This document shows, piece after piece, positions 34,149 through 46,712 of a stretch of DNA of 64,000 bases. The DNA is from Hofstenia miamia (Eukaryota; Xenacoelomorpha; Acoela), in contig SCFE01000019.1 in assembly GCA_004352715.1 (NCBI GenBank), forward strand, positions 587,955 to 651,954. The letters are read 5' to 3'. The first letter of the stretch is position 1, and every line of letters starts with the position of its first letter. The translations under genes and the position numbers were made by a program. The notes under the pieces are model-generated. The model saw nothing but the letters and a program-made list of their open reading frames with translations, made no database searches and was not told where the DNA came from.

Positions 34149-35660
34149 TTATAACTTCTTAAGTTTAGTATCATTGGAAAGCTTGTAGAAAATAAAATTT
34201 AACCCTGTATTTTGAATTAAATTATGCAAATTAGCCAATTTGGCCGCCTGGAACGCTAAAATTCCAGGGTCTAAATCCTCAACTAAGGCTGGAATGAAAC
34301 TGCTAGCATCATTGTACATGCACACAGCAAAAATAGCTGCTAGTTCCACTACAGGTCTCTGTGTAAACACAGTTTTGGGAGATCTCTCCCACAACATACC
34401 ATTGAGGCATTCATTTACATTTTGGGTCCTTCCATGGGAACATTTTTCAAGCAAGTCAGTTTTGCAAAACATGTTTTGATTAGAGTATCCCTTATATCAT
34501 CAGGCAGTGCATGTTTGTGTTTGTATGCAATGGGGTCCCTATTATGAATACAGCAGGTGTCAGTTCCTAATGGACACTTACCATGCTGAGAGTGGTAATC
34601 AGTCGAGGACACATGGTACAAACTAGCTTTGATGTTCTATTTCATGTTATCAACAGAGTCTAGATTTGATAATATAGCTATGCCATAATAATTTTGCATC
34701 AGTGAGTTTTCTTCTGCCAACAAGACTTTTATCATTTTTTCATATTTCGCAAGTTTGTATCAAACTCGCTTCTGGACATGTCCAACACATTCTAATTTTG
34801 TGATTGTAACATCCTCTCCATATGGTTGTGACGTAACAACAGATTTGAAGTTAGAAGAGTCACCATCACCAAGCATGTATCTTAGTCCTCGATTTAGTTC
34901 TGATCAACCAAAGACTCGACACATCCCAAAAACTTTTATATTACGCGGGCTTCCCTTGTAATTCACAGGACACACATGATTAAGTTTCCATTCCTCATAT
35001 TCAGCTGTGTCTTGTCTCTCTTAGACCATTTTAAACAAGATTTATCGGATAAGACTTCATAATCAATACATCTATCAGTGTTCAAAGAAATTAATGATAC
35101 AAAACAGTTTTGCGACGCGTATCTACTTTTCTGCTGGAAGCCGTCACCAGATACTCTACAGTCTGTACCTGCTGAATCTTCAACATCAATGCTAGCAGTA
35201 TTTATACTATCAAATTTGCTGGCGTTGAAGGAGGTGGCATATTCATGAATTTACAGAATTTTTCCATCGCATCATGTTCCTTTCCTATTTCTCGAAAAGC
35301 ACTCACCATTCGTATGTTGACTTCGTATGGTTTGTTCCGGCCTTTCCTATCCACCTGCTTTGATGTTTGGACATCATCAGAAAACTCAAACTTAAGAGTT
35401 TGACAGAAACCGTGCCGATTTGTAGTAACTAGTTGTGATAAAATAGCACCATCACATTCTGAGCATGAAACACCTTTTTGATGAATTCAAACAAGATTGA
35501 CACATCAAACAGTACAAATCCTTCCTGAACAAAGTCTTTATTCTCGACATTGTATGAAATATCAGGATTCCTGAACTGCTTCTGGCTAGAACTAGGCTTG
35601 GGTTTTGGACAGCTGATCCAGAATTTGACTGATCATGAACTTCATCAACAATCACTTTTT
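34149..35660 (-). pseudogene. Mutator-superfamily transposase, decayed
   Basis: On the minus strand the fragments follow the Mutator-like transposase domain found in arthropod and cnidarian proteins (Pfam Mutator). The order is: KPYEVNIRMVSAFREIGK and KFCKFMNMPPP (35340-35230); RYMLGDGDSSNFKSVV (about 34890-34840) with the D-G-D catalytic region; PYGEDVTITKLECVGHVQKR (about 34830-34770); QNYYGIAILSN (about 34700); HVSSTDYHSQHGKCPLG (about 34615-34565); YKHKHALPDDIRDTLIK; CSHGRTQNVNECLNGMLWER (about 34440-34380); then KTVFTQRPVVELAAIFA. There are several stops and frameshifts. No inverted repeats were found around it. It is 0.5 kb upstream of the metallothionein on the same strand. Confidence 0.78.
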
Positions 35661-35779
35661 TCCTATTATGTGGAGGCGTCTGGCCACCTTTGTTGTTTCT
35701 ACAACACGTTTATTCCCCACATTGATAAGACATTAAAGGATGATATAAATCAGTAGAGTTTTGTTAGCGATGTATTTTG

Positions 35780-37254
35780 TGAACCAGGAAGTGAAAAATT
35801 TGTTTCCAAACTTACCTCTGAATGTAAGCTCGAATCTAATTGGCTGTTGAATCCTTGGATAAATCACATCACACAGAATGATATATTACAGGAAACTGAG
35901 GGGTCCAAGAAAAAATAAGTATATAGGGGCACTTTAATGGGGGAAACGTGGATAAAAATTCCCTAGCAACTAGCAACAGTTGCTATGGTAAATATAATCT
36001 ATGACCTCACTAATTTTTCCCCTCATTTTAGATGTAAGATAGAGGTATGCAATAAACTGTAGGATATTCTAGAATAATAGGGCTATCTGACATCAGTGAT
36101 ATCTCAAATCTATTTTTTTTAAAAAATTGGCATATTTTCTAGGATAATATCACCTCATATAGGAAATTCATTAAAAAAATTTTTAATCAATGAAAATGAC
36201 GAATGAAATAGCTAAAATTTAATGGGAAGTAATTCCCTACATTAGAGCGATCCTATAACTAAGAAATATTCAAAAATAATATTCTACTCATTTGCCGTAC
36301 ATTCGAAAAAATCTCATCAATTTTGAAGAAAGTAACATTACACTCAGTGACAGATCTATAGTGGTGATACACTTCTGACCAAAACTATTAACAAAGTAGT
36401 GCCTCTTTTGCAATACACAAAAAATGCTCGCGTTCTCTTGTGCCTGTCCACGTTATTATAACTTTATGATGTTTTGCCTAATAATAATTATTATATAAAT
36501 GCTTTTCTTTAATTTGATAGTCTCTATAAATATTTGTACGTCAAAGGAAATGGTTAAAAAATTATAAACAAGCGAACGTAGCGTATCCAAATGGGAGTTG
36601 AAAGGCGCTTCCCTCTATTGCAAGTGAACTTGATGATAGACAAAAACTTTTGAAGGGCAACGAGAAATGTAATATTTTAACCTCAATAATGGCTGCATAC
36701 GGCTAGGTGACATGTAGTTATATTTAAATTCATATACCTAAAATATATATTTCATTTTAATTTGAATAATTGAGATGAAATGTCTAAGTGCATAAATAAT
36801 ATAATTTGTGCAATCGAGTCACAGAGGGTTTTTTGGTGTTTCATAGTTACATTGTGGTTCTTCCTGCACTGTTGAATGAATAGTTCCGATTGGCACGTAT
36901 AAAGGGCAAGCTATCTCACTAAAGTATAAAAGTCTAAAGGATTCTTTGTATTTTAGATCACTATTAAGGTGTAAAACAATAAGAAATAAAATAAAACCCA
37001 TGAGAAATAAAAGCCTTCTTGTTCTAATACAATTCTCTATAGTAATTCTGTTGGGGTACGACGTAGTAAACTAATACATCAACTCAATTTTAAATCATTT
37101 TTATAAATTTCACAAAAATAAAAAGATATTTAATGACGCTAAAACTACCATCATAATTGATAAAATCCTTAATTGGTGGTTAAATAAATGTGTGACATCA
37201 AATGAAAATTATTAATGCTAAAATTTATCCTCTCAACGACTATATATATGGTTA
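35780..37254. other. AT-rich DNA without recognised genes
   Basis: No supported feature. A TA run at 37241-37249 leads into the gap. Confidence 0.4.
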
Positions 37255-37275
37255 NNNNNNNNNNNNNNNNNNNNN
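37255..37275. other. 21-N assembly gap in a TA repeat
   Basis: Both flanks are TA microsatellite (to 37249 and from 37276 to about 37290), so the gap is probably a collapsed repeat. Confidence 0.95.
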
Positions 37276-38427
37276 TATATATATATATATCATAAAATAT
37301 AATCTATTCCTGGTGATATTGATGTATGTTGTGCATTGTTTTATTTGTAATAGCTTAGATAAATATATAAATAAAATACAATTTTAAAATAAATTTTAAT
37401 GTATACTTTTATCGACTTTTTATATTTTCATTTGTGTTAATATATGGTATGGCATTGCATCAAATTAAAAATTATTCCGAAATGTGCTTACGGAAATGTA
37501 TTCATAATGTCATAAGTTTGTGTAGTCAATTATATATTTCCGATAAATACTTTTATGCTGAGAAAAACATCTATTTTATAATCAACTTGCTTAACACTCG
37601 AGTTTGTTATAAAAATATTACATTACAAGATCATCAAAAAATTTATTTTCAACATGATATACAATGAAGAGCAGCTACTAGGTGCTACTTGCATGTAAAA
37701 AAAGACAACATACATTAAAAATTCGATGACACTTTTTAACAATTGAAGTACTACATAACACAGCACTTTTTTTCTTGTGGCCTAGGACATGCACTGGTGG
37801 GTGTTTTCTGAATATTCACTCATATCTGGGGAAACTTCAATGAAGTTTGTAACTGGAATAAGGTATGCATGCTCTGTTTGCTCCTGACGTCAACTTGTGG
37901 GATGACTCAGTGGCGGCTCGTGCAAGCAAAAGTTAGGCAAGCAAATATTTTTTAGGTAAACAAAACAGTGTAAATAAAAACCATGAAGAATTTATGTATA
38001 TATTAAATCCCCAAGGCGAGTTTTCTCAGAAATTTATCTGTAATAAATCATTTTCAAGAAAAAATTACTAATGATTTCTGTAGTTTTTTTCTCCTCTAAT
38101 CAATTATTCTTATATTTGTTAAAAATTTCTTTAAACAGAAACTAATCGTTCTGCAAGACGGTGATCAAAATCCAATAGTTTGCATTAATTCAAATATTTG
38201 CAAATTTTTGGTAAGGCGTCAATAAATCGTGCATTTCAAAATATTGAATAAGAATTTTGTCGATTTTTACAACTGAAGACATGTTGATGATAGAAAACTT
38301 TTTTAAAGATTGAGACACTTAGAGTAGACATTTAGAACAGAAAATGGCAAATGATGATGATCACATTTAAATCGCTCAAAGTTTTTTTAAATTTATTTCC
38401 ATATATATCACCTTAAAATATCCACGT

Positions 38428-39793
38428 TATATTTGATTTTTGGAATAAATTGGTAGCACATACCTAGAAAAAATTCGTCTTTGATTCACAATTGTTATAA
38501 ATTTTCTAATTTTTGTAAACTGAAAGAATATTGTACAAGGAATCTATGAGGTAAAAAATGTGAAAAAACTATATACCAGACAGAAGCCCTGTATTTCTGT
38601 TTCTGGTAGTGCTTGAATGTAAAAATGTTTCTGATTGATTTAAATAATAAATATTATGTATACTTTTGGGTTATTGTATGGAATTAAAATATTTCGCGTG
38701 GTTCTCTTTAGGCTACAGTTAGACTATGTGATTGGTCACGCGTGATCTATACTTTACTAACTACAGTATTATGAACAAGCAATATGTGCCTAATAGTGAA
38801 GTTTCATTTTAAATATACAGGCTAATAAAGTGGCAACATAGGAAAAACTTATAAAACGAAAGCGAAATTTTAACGCCTCTAAAGCCAATGATTTTAGAAT
38901 TCAACTATACAAATTTTTATTTTTTAACAAAACAAACTTTTAGAATAGGCTGGTCATTTATTTGTTATTAAAATGTGCTCTTAGGCTACGGTTATACTAT
39001 GTGATTGATCACGCGTGATCTGTCACATTTTGATAAAATCGCACGTCTAACCACAGAGATATTAGGCGATGTGAAGTGTTTCGTAATTTTTCTTGCTACC
39101 AATCAAGTAGCCTTGCTACGGNTATATTTGATTTTTGGAATAAATTGGTAGCACATACCTAGAAAAAATTCGTCTTTGATTCACAATTGTTATAAATTTT
39201 CTAATTTTTGTAAACTGAAAGAATATTGTACAAGGAATCTATGAGGTAAAAAATGTGAAAAAACTATATACCAGACAGAAGCCCTGTATTTCTGTTTCTG
39301 GTAGTGCTTGAATGTAAAAATGTTTCTGATTGATTTAAATAATAAATATTATGTATACTTTTGGGTTATTGTATGGAATTAAAATATTTCGCGTGGTTCT
39401 CTTTAGNTCACGCGTGATCTATACTTTACTAACTACAGTATTATGAACAAGCAATATGTGCCTAATAGTGAAGTTTCATTTTAAATATACAGGCTAATAA
39501 AGTGGCAACATAGGAAAAACTTATAAAACGAAAGCGAAATTTTAACGCCTCTAAAGCCAATGATTTTAGAATTCAACTATACAAATTTTTATTTTTTAAC
39601 AAAACAAACTTTTAGAATAGGCTGGTCATTTATTTGTTATTAAAATGTGCTCTTAGGCTACGGTTATACTATGTGATTGATCACGCGTGATCTGTCACAT
39701 TTTGATAAAATCGCACGTCTAACCACAGAGATATTAGGCGATGTGAAGTGTTTCGTAATTTTTCTTGCTACCAATCAAGTAGCCTTGCTACGG
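38428..39793. repeat. Direct duplication of about 690 bp split by single Ns
   Basis: 38428-39121 and 39123-39793 are the same sequence. The second copy lacks about 23 bp, replaced by an N at 39407, within the palindrome-rich TIR region of a MITE. The copies are joined by one N at 39122. This pattern points to an assembly join error rather than a biological duplication. Confidence 0.85.
38984..39113. mobile_element. Harbinger-like MITE, second family member
   Basis: It starts after TTA (38981-38983) with GGCTACGGTTATACTATG and contains GATCACGCGTGATCTGTCAC, as does the copy at 25740-25877 in inverse orientation. Its right end (AATCAAGTAGCC) is altered compared with the left. A half copy begins at 38711, also after TTA. 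The assembly duplicate of this MITE is at 39656-39785. Confidence 0.65.
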
Positions 39794-40789
39794 AAATATT
39801 TCAGTGTGAAGCAATAAGCGGAGTGCTTGCTTTGCTAGCTAAATCTTCGCGCGATAAGTTTAAGAAAACGGATCTAGTTTAATGGTAGGTACAGCACTAA
39901 GGCATTTGCTTGCTGTGGCGCAATCATTCAATTATTTTTAAAGCAAATCATAATGAATTATTTCCTAATTCAATTCATTTATTACTTGATTTTTGAATGT
40001 TGTTTTAAAGCAAAACTAATAATTTACGATTTGTATAAGGGTATAAATTCATGCAATTAAGAATGAAATTCATTTATCAAGAGAATATTGGGCAAGCGCT
40101 GCTTGCCTTGCTTACACGTACGAGCCGCCTATGGGATGACTATCTCAATTGAGTTTCTGTAGGTTTTTTCTTGTTGAAATGCATTTTTTGCTGTGACAGC
40201 TATTATGCGATAGAAAATTGCAACTGGGAATTTCCTTGTTAATCTTTCCTATATATATGTCTGACCCAGTTTATCAAGAATGTCAACACCAAACTTGTAA
40301 CAAGCATTGTAGGACTCAATTATTTCTGATTTTTACGGTTAATTCGAATTACAGGGATAATTACTGTTAAGTGATTTCAAAACCCTTCTAGAAAGCATTA
40401 AGGAAACCTTCACACTATTCTCAATACATTGCATAGAAAATTAATTACATGCAAATACAATACAAAATTCTTTGTGATAAAATCAGTTCATAAATAATGT
40501 TTCAACGTAAAAATTGACCGCAATTTGAAAATATTAATGCTTGTGGCACTAAAAAAGCTGAATTCTGCATGCAGAGGTCAAATTTGGTCCAGAACATAGT
40601 TCGAGTGTTAAATATCTGCAGATTTCTTCGAAATTGTTATTCTTAAGTTATTTGTCTACATAGATTGTTTTCAACGTTTTATGTATTCCTTATCGCTTTT
40701 TATCCTCTACATGCTTACTATATTCTGAATCTTCGCGCCATTTTAGAATACGTACTATAATAAATTAATGTTAACTAAAAGTAGCTTAA

Positions 40790-41006
40790 CACTAGAAGTA
40801 CCAAACGTGTCAAAATTGACTCAAACTAAAATTTTGTTTACTTGCGTATGCATTCATTAAAAACAATAGCAAGTATATAAACCTCCAAAAATATCGATAA
40901 TCTATTTGAATTTCCATTGGTAAAATTTTTTCATTCTTTTACATAATTTTTTAATTTGAAATGGTACATGTAAAATGAATCTCAAGGAGTAATGGTACTT
41001 CTAGTG
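40790..41006. mobile_element. piggyBac-type MITE, TTAA target duplication
   Basis: CACTAGAAGTACCA at the left and TGGTACTTCTAGTG at the right are perfect 14-bp inverted repeats, each bounded outside by TTAA (40786-40789 and 41007-41010). The 217-bp length and CACTAG-type ends fit non-autonomous piggyBac elements. Confidence 0.88.
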
Positions 41007-41010
41007 TTAA

Positions 41011-44000
41011 AAATTTCACATAGCAGTACAAAATTTAACCGATTAAGGTATTGTGATTTCATTCGAATGCAGAAAAATATAATTCATAACTAATAAATAA
41101 ACATGAACACGTTAATTACTTCAATTTGAAAGAGAAAGCTTACTATTACTTAGAAAAAGCATGTACGTAACTTAAAACTTTATATAGTCCTTTTTCTATT
41201 ACAATGTCGAACTACTAAATATTAACGATTTTACATACTCAAAGTTTTTAAGTTTTAGAAGACCAAATTATTTTTTGTGTATCTGTCAGTTATCAATTAA
41301 ATCTCACAAAATTTTGCAAGTAAGAAAAAACTTACCCTTCTGAATGAGGAAGGAAGGGGTACTGCTCCTGAATCTTGTCAGAAGTTACTCCTCTTGTGGC
41401 AACCCCTGGATACCACAAGCCAGTCTTGCAGAAAAGCAGAAAACCAAATACATGTCTGTTGCTTCCCACTAGCAGAGGACATTAAGTAAGAGTGCAAAAT
41501 AGGAGCAACCATAAGTAACTTGTGCATGTGGGGTGGCAACAGTAATGAAATCTGTCTGTTATTTGTGGGGAATGATTGCAACACAGTGGAAACACTGATA
41601 TGAGTGCATCGTATATGACAGTCATGTCAGAGATAATTCTTCTGGCCCATGGGATTAGTCAAGTGCTAAATTCATTGTACCAGGTGTGAGCAGTCTTGCT
41701 GTATCATAGTGTTGCTGTGTTGCAGCAGGAACTCCCAAAGTAATAATTATTGATAGCCTTTTTCAGCTAAGGCAGAAGAATTCTCAAATGGATTTCAGCC
41801 ATTTGCTTCACTTTGATGATCACACTCAAAAAGGATGAGTACAGGGATTTTTTGTACAGATGTAGGATCTGGGTCACTCACTGTTCAGCTGTCAACTGGT
41901 ACAAGTTCCCCAACCCTTCTGATATAATGGCATTTATAAGATCAAATTATATGTGCAATGAATTGACTAAAAAGACTACTTATTCTGAAAAATAAAACTT
42001 TGTTTTTATTGGAGTTAGAATACTTAAAAGATAGTTTTCCTGAATTTTGATTGCAAAAATCAACATGTTCTTGATTACAGTTTTGAACCAAGCTTAATTC
42101 ACATTTTATTGAAATTTAAAATACTTGCATTTCCATTACTTTTGACTAGTATGCAAAAATTAAAACAAAATAATTTAAAAGAATTAGATAAGAAGAAGCA
42201 TTTGTAACTTGTACCCTAGTCAAAGCTGAATGATTTTTTAAAAAGTAATTTGGTGAATGATTATGTTTAATTTCAAAACAGAAAGCAGTATAAGTGCCCA
42301 GATTTGTCAAGCAACCTAGGTCCCTCAAAATTTTACACAATAATATTGTTTTAAAATACAAGAGTAATATCTTTTTTCTACTAACAATGATAATTTAATT
42401 AATAATTTTTAAATCTAAAGGTTGCTTTATATATACACACTCTAGTGTGAGCTGAAATCTTTAAATTTCTAACATAAATATTTGATAAGCATTGACAACA
42501 ACAGTCAAAATGAAAATGAAGAATTGTTTGATTAGTTTCATGCAGTGGCAGTGGAATGAATCTTCTTTAGATGGACAAGTTGCATTGTTCACATTGACTA
42601 AATATAAAATGTAAAATTTGGGGGTTTTTAGAAAAGTTATTTTAAAATGTGAGAGGGTGACAACCTTCTTTGCCCCCACATGTGCTGCCATTGCCCCACA
42701 GTGTGCCAATTATATAGCTTTTTTCAAAAGTATTCATTTTTAGAACACACATGTATTTTAATATTTAACATATTTAAAATAATGTGGATTGATAATAGCT
42801 GTGAGTGCATCAGAGTTCATTGTAATACCATTCAACATCTCAAAGTCAGTCATTATATATCACCTCATCAACTTTCAATGGAGTGAGTGATTAGCTAATT
42901 TATGTAATGTGGTAAACTTCCTTCTTTTTTAGCTGACATCAAGAAGTTAAAATTACTAAATATTTTGACTAGAAATTTGAATCTGCCTTAAGAAAAAAAT
43001 ATCCTAACGTGAATGATTTTTGGAAAATGAGATTGAATGGTATTTTGGCAGAGAAGAACTTCAACTAGTGTCAGAAGTTTAAAAGTTTCACTGAAGCCAT
43101 GAAGCAAGTAATGTTAAAGATTTTCTAAATTCGAATTAATTCTATATATTTATGATAAATAGTTTTCATTGATCATGTAATTATTGATTGCATTGCATGA
43201 GAAATGCAAACAATTAGAAGATTATGACTCATGTAGGATTGTGTGCTTTTCTTAAAACTTGATCAGAGGCTGAAATATCATTATTTATACACTTGAAAAT
43301 TTACATTTGGTGAATGATGAGAGAAAGATACCTGAAACAACTAACACTGTTACATGACAATCATCAAACACAAAAAACTACTCTAAATGAGACTTTCACT
43401 GAATTTGTGGTAAAATATAAGAATGGTGACAAACATTTGAAACCTACAAGAGTAATTTCATTTCAGTAAATAAGCTGGAGTAATAAATGTTTTTAGGACT
43501 TGTTATTTTTCTGAAGGAAAGCAAAATGTGTCATAATTTTAATTTCAACTACAAATACCTTATAGCATCTAAAAGAGGTAGGAACTGATACTGTTTGCAG
43601 AAAATTGTAAAGCTATTGCAATAATGTATAATCCATTAAAATAGAAACATTTAATGAATTTTTTAGACTTGAATTTTCTATTGATTATTTAATCAAATAA
43701 AACAATGTTAAATTTAGGTTTGTGAAAAATTGTGATAACTTGTTTAGTAAATTTAAAGCTGTTTTCTGTGAATGCATGCAAAGTCTTGGAAAAAGTGCAA
43801 TCTTAACTTTTACAAAAACTGATAACTGCATAATTTAATCCAAGTTCATTGAGAGTTGCAAAATAATTCATTGTAAACATTGATTCATCACCCAGGGAAT
43901 TAAAATCGATTTAAAGCATAAAAACTCATTTATGTACTTGCATGTATCCCCTTCTATAAATAAGAGGGTGAATAGACCATACATTTTGTATTATACTTAT

Positions 44001-44814
44001 ATTGGTACATAGCTTAATCCAAATAGTTGCTCAATATAGAATCTATCAAATGTATTGTCATGGCTCTTAGCAACACCACATATCACATCTAATTAGAAAT
44101 TTATAAAATTATTAGCATTTGTAGAAAATTTACAATCATATCACTTAAAACAATGTTTCCTATACATTATTTAGAAAATAAACTATAATAAGAATCAGGT
44201 ATTTTTAAGTACTCAGAAAGTTGCAAACCCAAATTTTAATGAGTAGACAAAATTCAATGAAGAAAGACACAAAGGAAAATGGATTAATACTCAAACTTGA
44301 AAACAATTTAAGATTCATTTGAATATATTCTAAGAAATAAAGTATTTTATATTTCAGTTTATGATTAATAAATAATTATTTTGTAACTTGCAAAACTTGA
44401 AATTATTTTAAAATAAATACTTTTTACTCTAACCAACTTGTAATAAAGAATAACTAGGTTGCACTAGGAATTTGCTTTAAAATATACCCATAAATTGAAC
44501 TTTAAAAATATAACCTCAATCTTGAAGTGATTAACTTGAACTTAACTGGAAAACCCTGTTTGGAATCCATTTTGTGACATTTGGAATTGGTTTTGAGAAA
44601 TGTAACAACCAGGGTTTTTGTTTAATCAGAATTTGAATTGTGCTTGCAAACTGTGATCTGGAAAGAGCAATCATATATACCCAAGCTTGAAAGTTATTCA
44701 ATGTTCACTTGAAAACATTGCAAATATCAATTACTACAAATATCAGCTTTATATTAATTCAAAATGATTATATTATAATTAAGGTTTTGTTGGGTGGTAC
44801 TAAATATCGCCGTT
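41011..44814. other. 3.8 kb without recognised genes
   Basis: No domain, splice-bounded exon or transposon end was recognised. The frames present are short and contain no family motif. Confidence 0.4.
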
Positions 44815-45253
44815 TATAGCCTAGATTTCGCCATAAACTAGCTGGAAGGGACATGACAATTTTGTATAGCAATAGCCTCAAAAGGAAATGTTAGATATTG
44901 TAAAAACGGGACAGTATTTGGAATATATTTCTGTCATTGTTAGCACATTAGATATTTGTAATAATCTTGATGTTAAAAAATAAAGCTAAATAATTAAAAC
45001 CTATTTATTCATTTATGATATAATTAAGTAATTGTAATGAAAAAATAGTTGTGTCGGCAAAGCAGAGAATGGATTGGATGCTTAGTTGAATCTGTATTTT
45101 GGTGATCGTATAATTCGTTGTATATGCTGTGCTGAGGTTATTCAATACTTCAGAATTTCGCCGTATTCGAACATCAAGCGTAAATCACATTTCATTTCAT
45201 TTTTCATTTTAAAATTATAATTATGTAATAACATGTTTTTGATTTATAGATAC

Positions 45254-45619
45254 ATGGAACAACTTGAAAACGTGTCCATAAGAACGAAACCAACTTTTTT
45301 ACGAAATGGTTGGAAAAGAACTGTTTATAATTGTTCAAATCGGACAAAATTCAAGTGTCGTGCATTATTTTATGTTTACGAAAAAGATTCATTGCAATCA
45401 ATAAAAGTATTTAGAGTATTTAGTACACATTTCTTATCCTATATCTAGGTTGTTCATCCGCATTCTCACAGTCCTTCCGCTGTAAAGAAGGAGGAATATT
45501 TAAATTTTTTGAAGAAGCATTTGAATGACCCTCCACATATACGGAGATCGAAATTAGTTGAAGAAGGCTATATTGTGAATCGTAAAAAGTTAAATAATGA
45601 CGAATTCTTAATTTATTGA
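45254..45619 (+). CDS. FLYWCH zinc-finger protein, 107 aa, two exons
   Basis: ATG at 45254 follows a TTGATTTATAG acceptor at 45249. Exon 1 ends at 45406 before GTATTT; exon 2 starts at 45449 after ATATCTAG and ends with TGA at 45619. Removing this 42-nt intron keeps the frame and restores the finger: FLRNGWKRTVYNCSNRTKFK and CRALFYV, then SIKVVHPHSHSA, giving C..C and H-x-H ligands as in FLYWCH. Unspliced, a TAG would interrupt the domain. The C-terminal half (KKEEYLNFLKKHLNDPP) is a basic helix-like tail typical of short FLYWCH proteins. FLYWCH domains bind DNA or proteins. It lies between the long inverted repeats of a putative transposon, so it may be an accessory transposon gene or a captured host gene. 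The intron is unusually short. Confidence 0.6.
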
Positions 45620-45926
45620 GCGCCACTTGAAATACCTATATTTATTTTTTGTTTATTAACATTAGAAATAACAAAATATTTCGGTAATTTGCACCTAAGC
45701 CTCATTTTATTAAATTTCTTCAATTTATGTTTTGGAAAGATGTGTTCGTAAAAATAAATGTATTTTAATTGGTTACATTTAAAATATATTGCAATACCTT
45801 TCATATAAATAAATTTGAAGGAAGTCAATGTTAAATTTTTTTCTGTTAGATAAAGTAGAGCACGTAATCGTATTTATTCAAATAAAAATTAATGTAAAGG
45901 AAAGGTTTGATATATGATAAAAAAAT

Positions 45927-46000
45927 AGATTCGTGGTGTAAACAACACAGCCGTTGCTACAAATGCACGGAATATTGTGGGTTTGAATCCCACCGAATCT
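45927..46000 (+). tRNA. tRNA-like 74-nt sequence, probably a pseudogene or SINE head
   Basis: AGATTCG (45927-45933) pairs perfectly with CGAATCT (45994-46000) as an acceptor stem. GTGGG/CCCAC (45977-45981 with 45989-45993) with loop TTTGAAT is a canonical T arm and gives a good Pol III B box (GGGTTTGAATCCC). A D-like hairpin GTG...CAC follows the acceptor. The anticodon arm is irregular: CCGT/ACGG encloses 12 nt, with no U at position 33 in the standard register. I therefore regard it as a degenerate tRNA. Confidence 0.45.
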
Positions 46001-46712
46001 TTAATTCAATTACTTAACGCAAATGTAACAAAAATTTTGCTTAATTATAAACAGTTTTAAACGAACAGGCTGGATTTCAACCAACAATTTTCCATTAGAA
46101 AATGGACGTGATAAACTTTCACAACTGTTCGATAAATAAAATTTATACAAATTTCATTTAGGTGGAAAAAATTGCGATTAAGTCAGCATTAAACTATTAA
46201 TTAAAGACGCTTTAAAGAGCTTGGAAGCTAGGAATACGCTAAATTTTCAAGACCTAGATTTTCTTAAGAATACATGATTAAATATAAAAATAAACAAAAA
46301 ATACAAATAAATATATAACAAATATTGTCCGTACAGCTGTAATATTTTATAGATTTCTTAAAAATGTAAAATACATGTGCTTTGTATGAGGCTATATTGC
46401 ATTAATAATTGTCATGTCCCTTTCAGCTAGTTTATGGCGAAATCTAGGCTATATATATATATAAAAATTGTGTTAAAATTTAAACAATATCTATTGAACT
46501 AAACGCAATTTGATAATTTGCTCAAATCAGATTAGTTTGTAAGGTTCTTAATCTTATCCGCTTTGATTAGTGAGTGATATATCGAAATAGCAGCTGTATA
46601 TTGTCTATTAAATTTACAAGGCATATATAAGTGTTTCCAAGAAGTATTCTTCCTTTCATTGCAATTGTCTATATGGTTTTACTGTCAAATATATTCGCAA
46701 CAAGACTGCTAT

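Larger units (their letters stand above)
37908..40133. mobile_element. hAT element, perfect 8-bp TSD GGATGACT
   Basis: Left end CAGTGGCGGCTCGTGC; right end inverted CATAGGCGGCTCGTACG. GGATGACT flanks both sides exactly (37900-37907 and 40134-40141), the 8-bp duplication of hAT insertion. A subterminal word AGGCAAGC recurs at both ends. No transposase is visible. The present 2226 bp includes an artificial internal duplication (38428-39793), so the real size is probably about 1.5 kb. Harbinger-like MITE sequence lies inside. Confidence 0.88.
44815..46453. mobile_element. 1.64-kb element with about 65-bp TIRs carrying a FLYWCH gene
   Basis: The left arm (44815-44880) and right arm (46387-46453) are inverted copies: TATAGCCTAGATTTCGCC, then ATAAACTAGCTG(G/A)AAGGG, then ACATGACAATT, then GCAATA..GCCTCA. 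Between them lie a two-exon FLYWCH gene and a tRNA-like sequence. Long inverted repeats with a FLYWCH domain suggest a Mutator-like origin, since many animal Mutator transposases carry FLYWCH fingers. No target duplication was recognised, partly because the right flank is an AT repeat. Confidence 0.65.

Noticed and set aside
33660-34330. Metal-response elements for the metallothionein
   Set aside because: The only TGCACAC is at about 34319, within the Mutator relic and more than 650 bp upstream; a single core is expected by chance.
41378-41584. Minus-strand 68-codon frame in a somewhat GC-richer stretch
   Set aside because: No recognisable motif, splice context or repeat relation.
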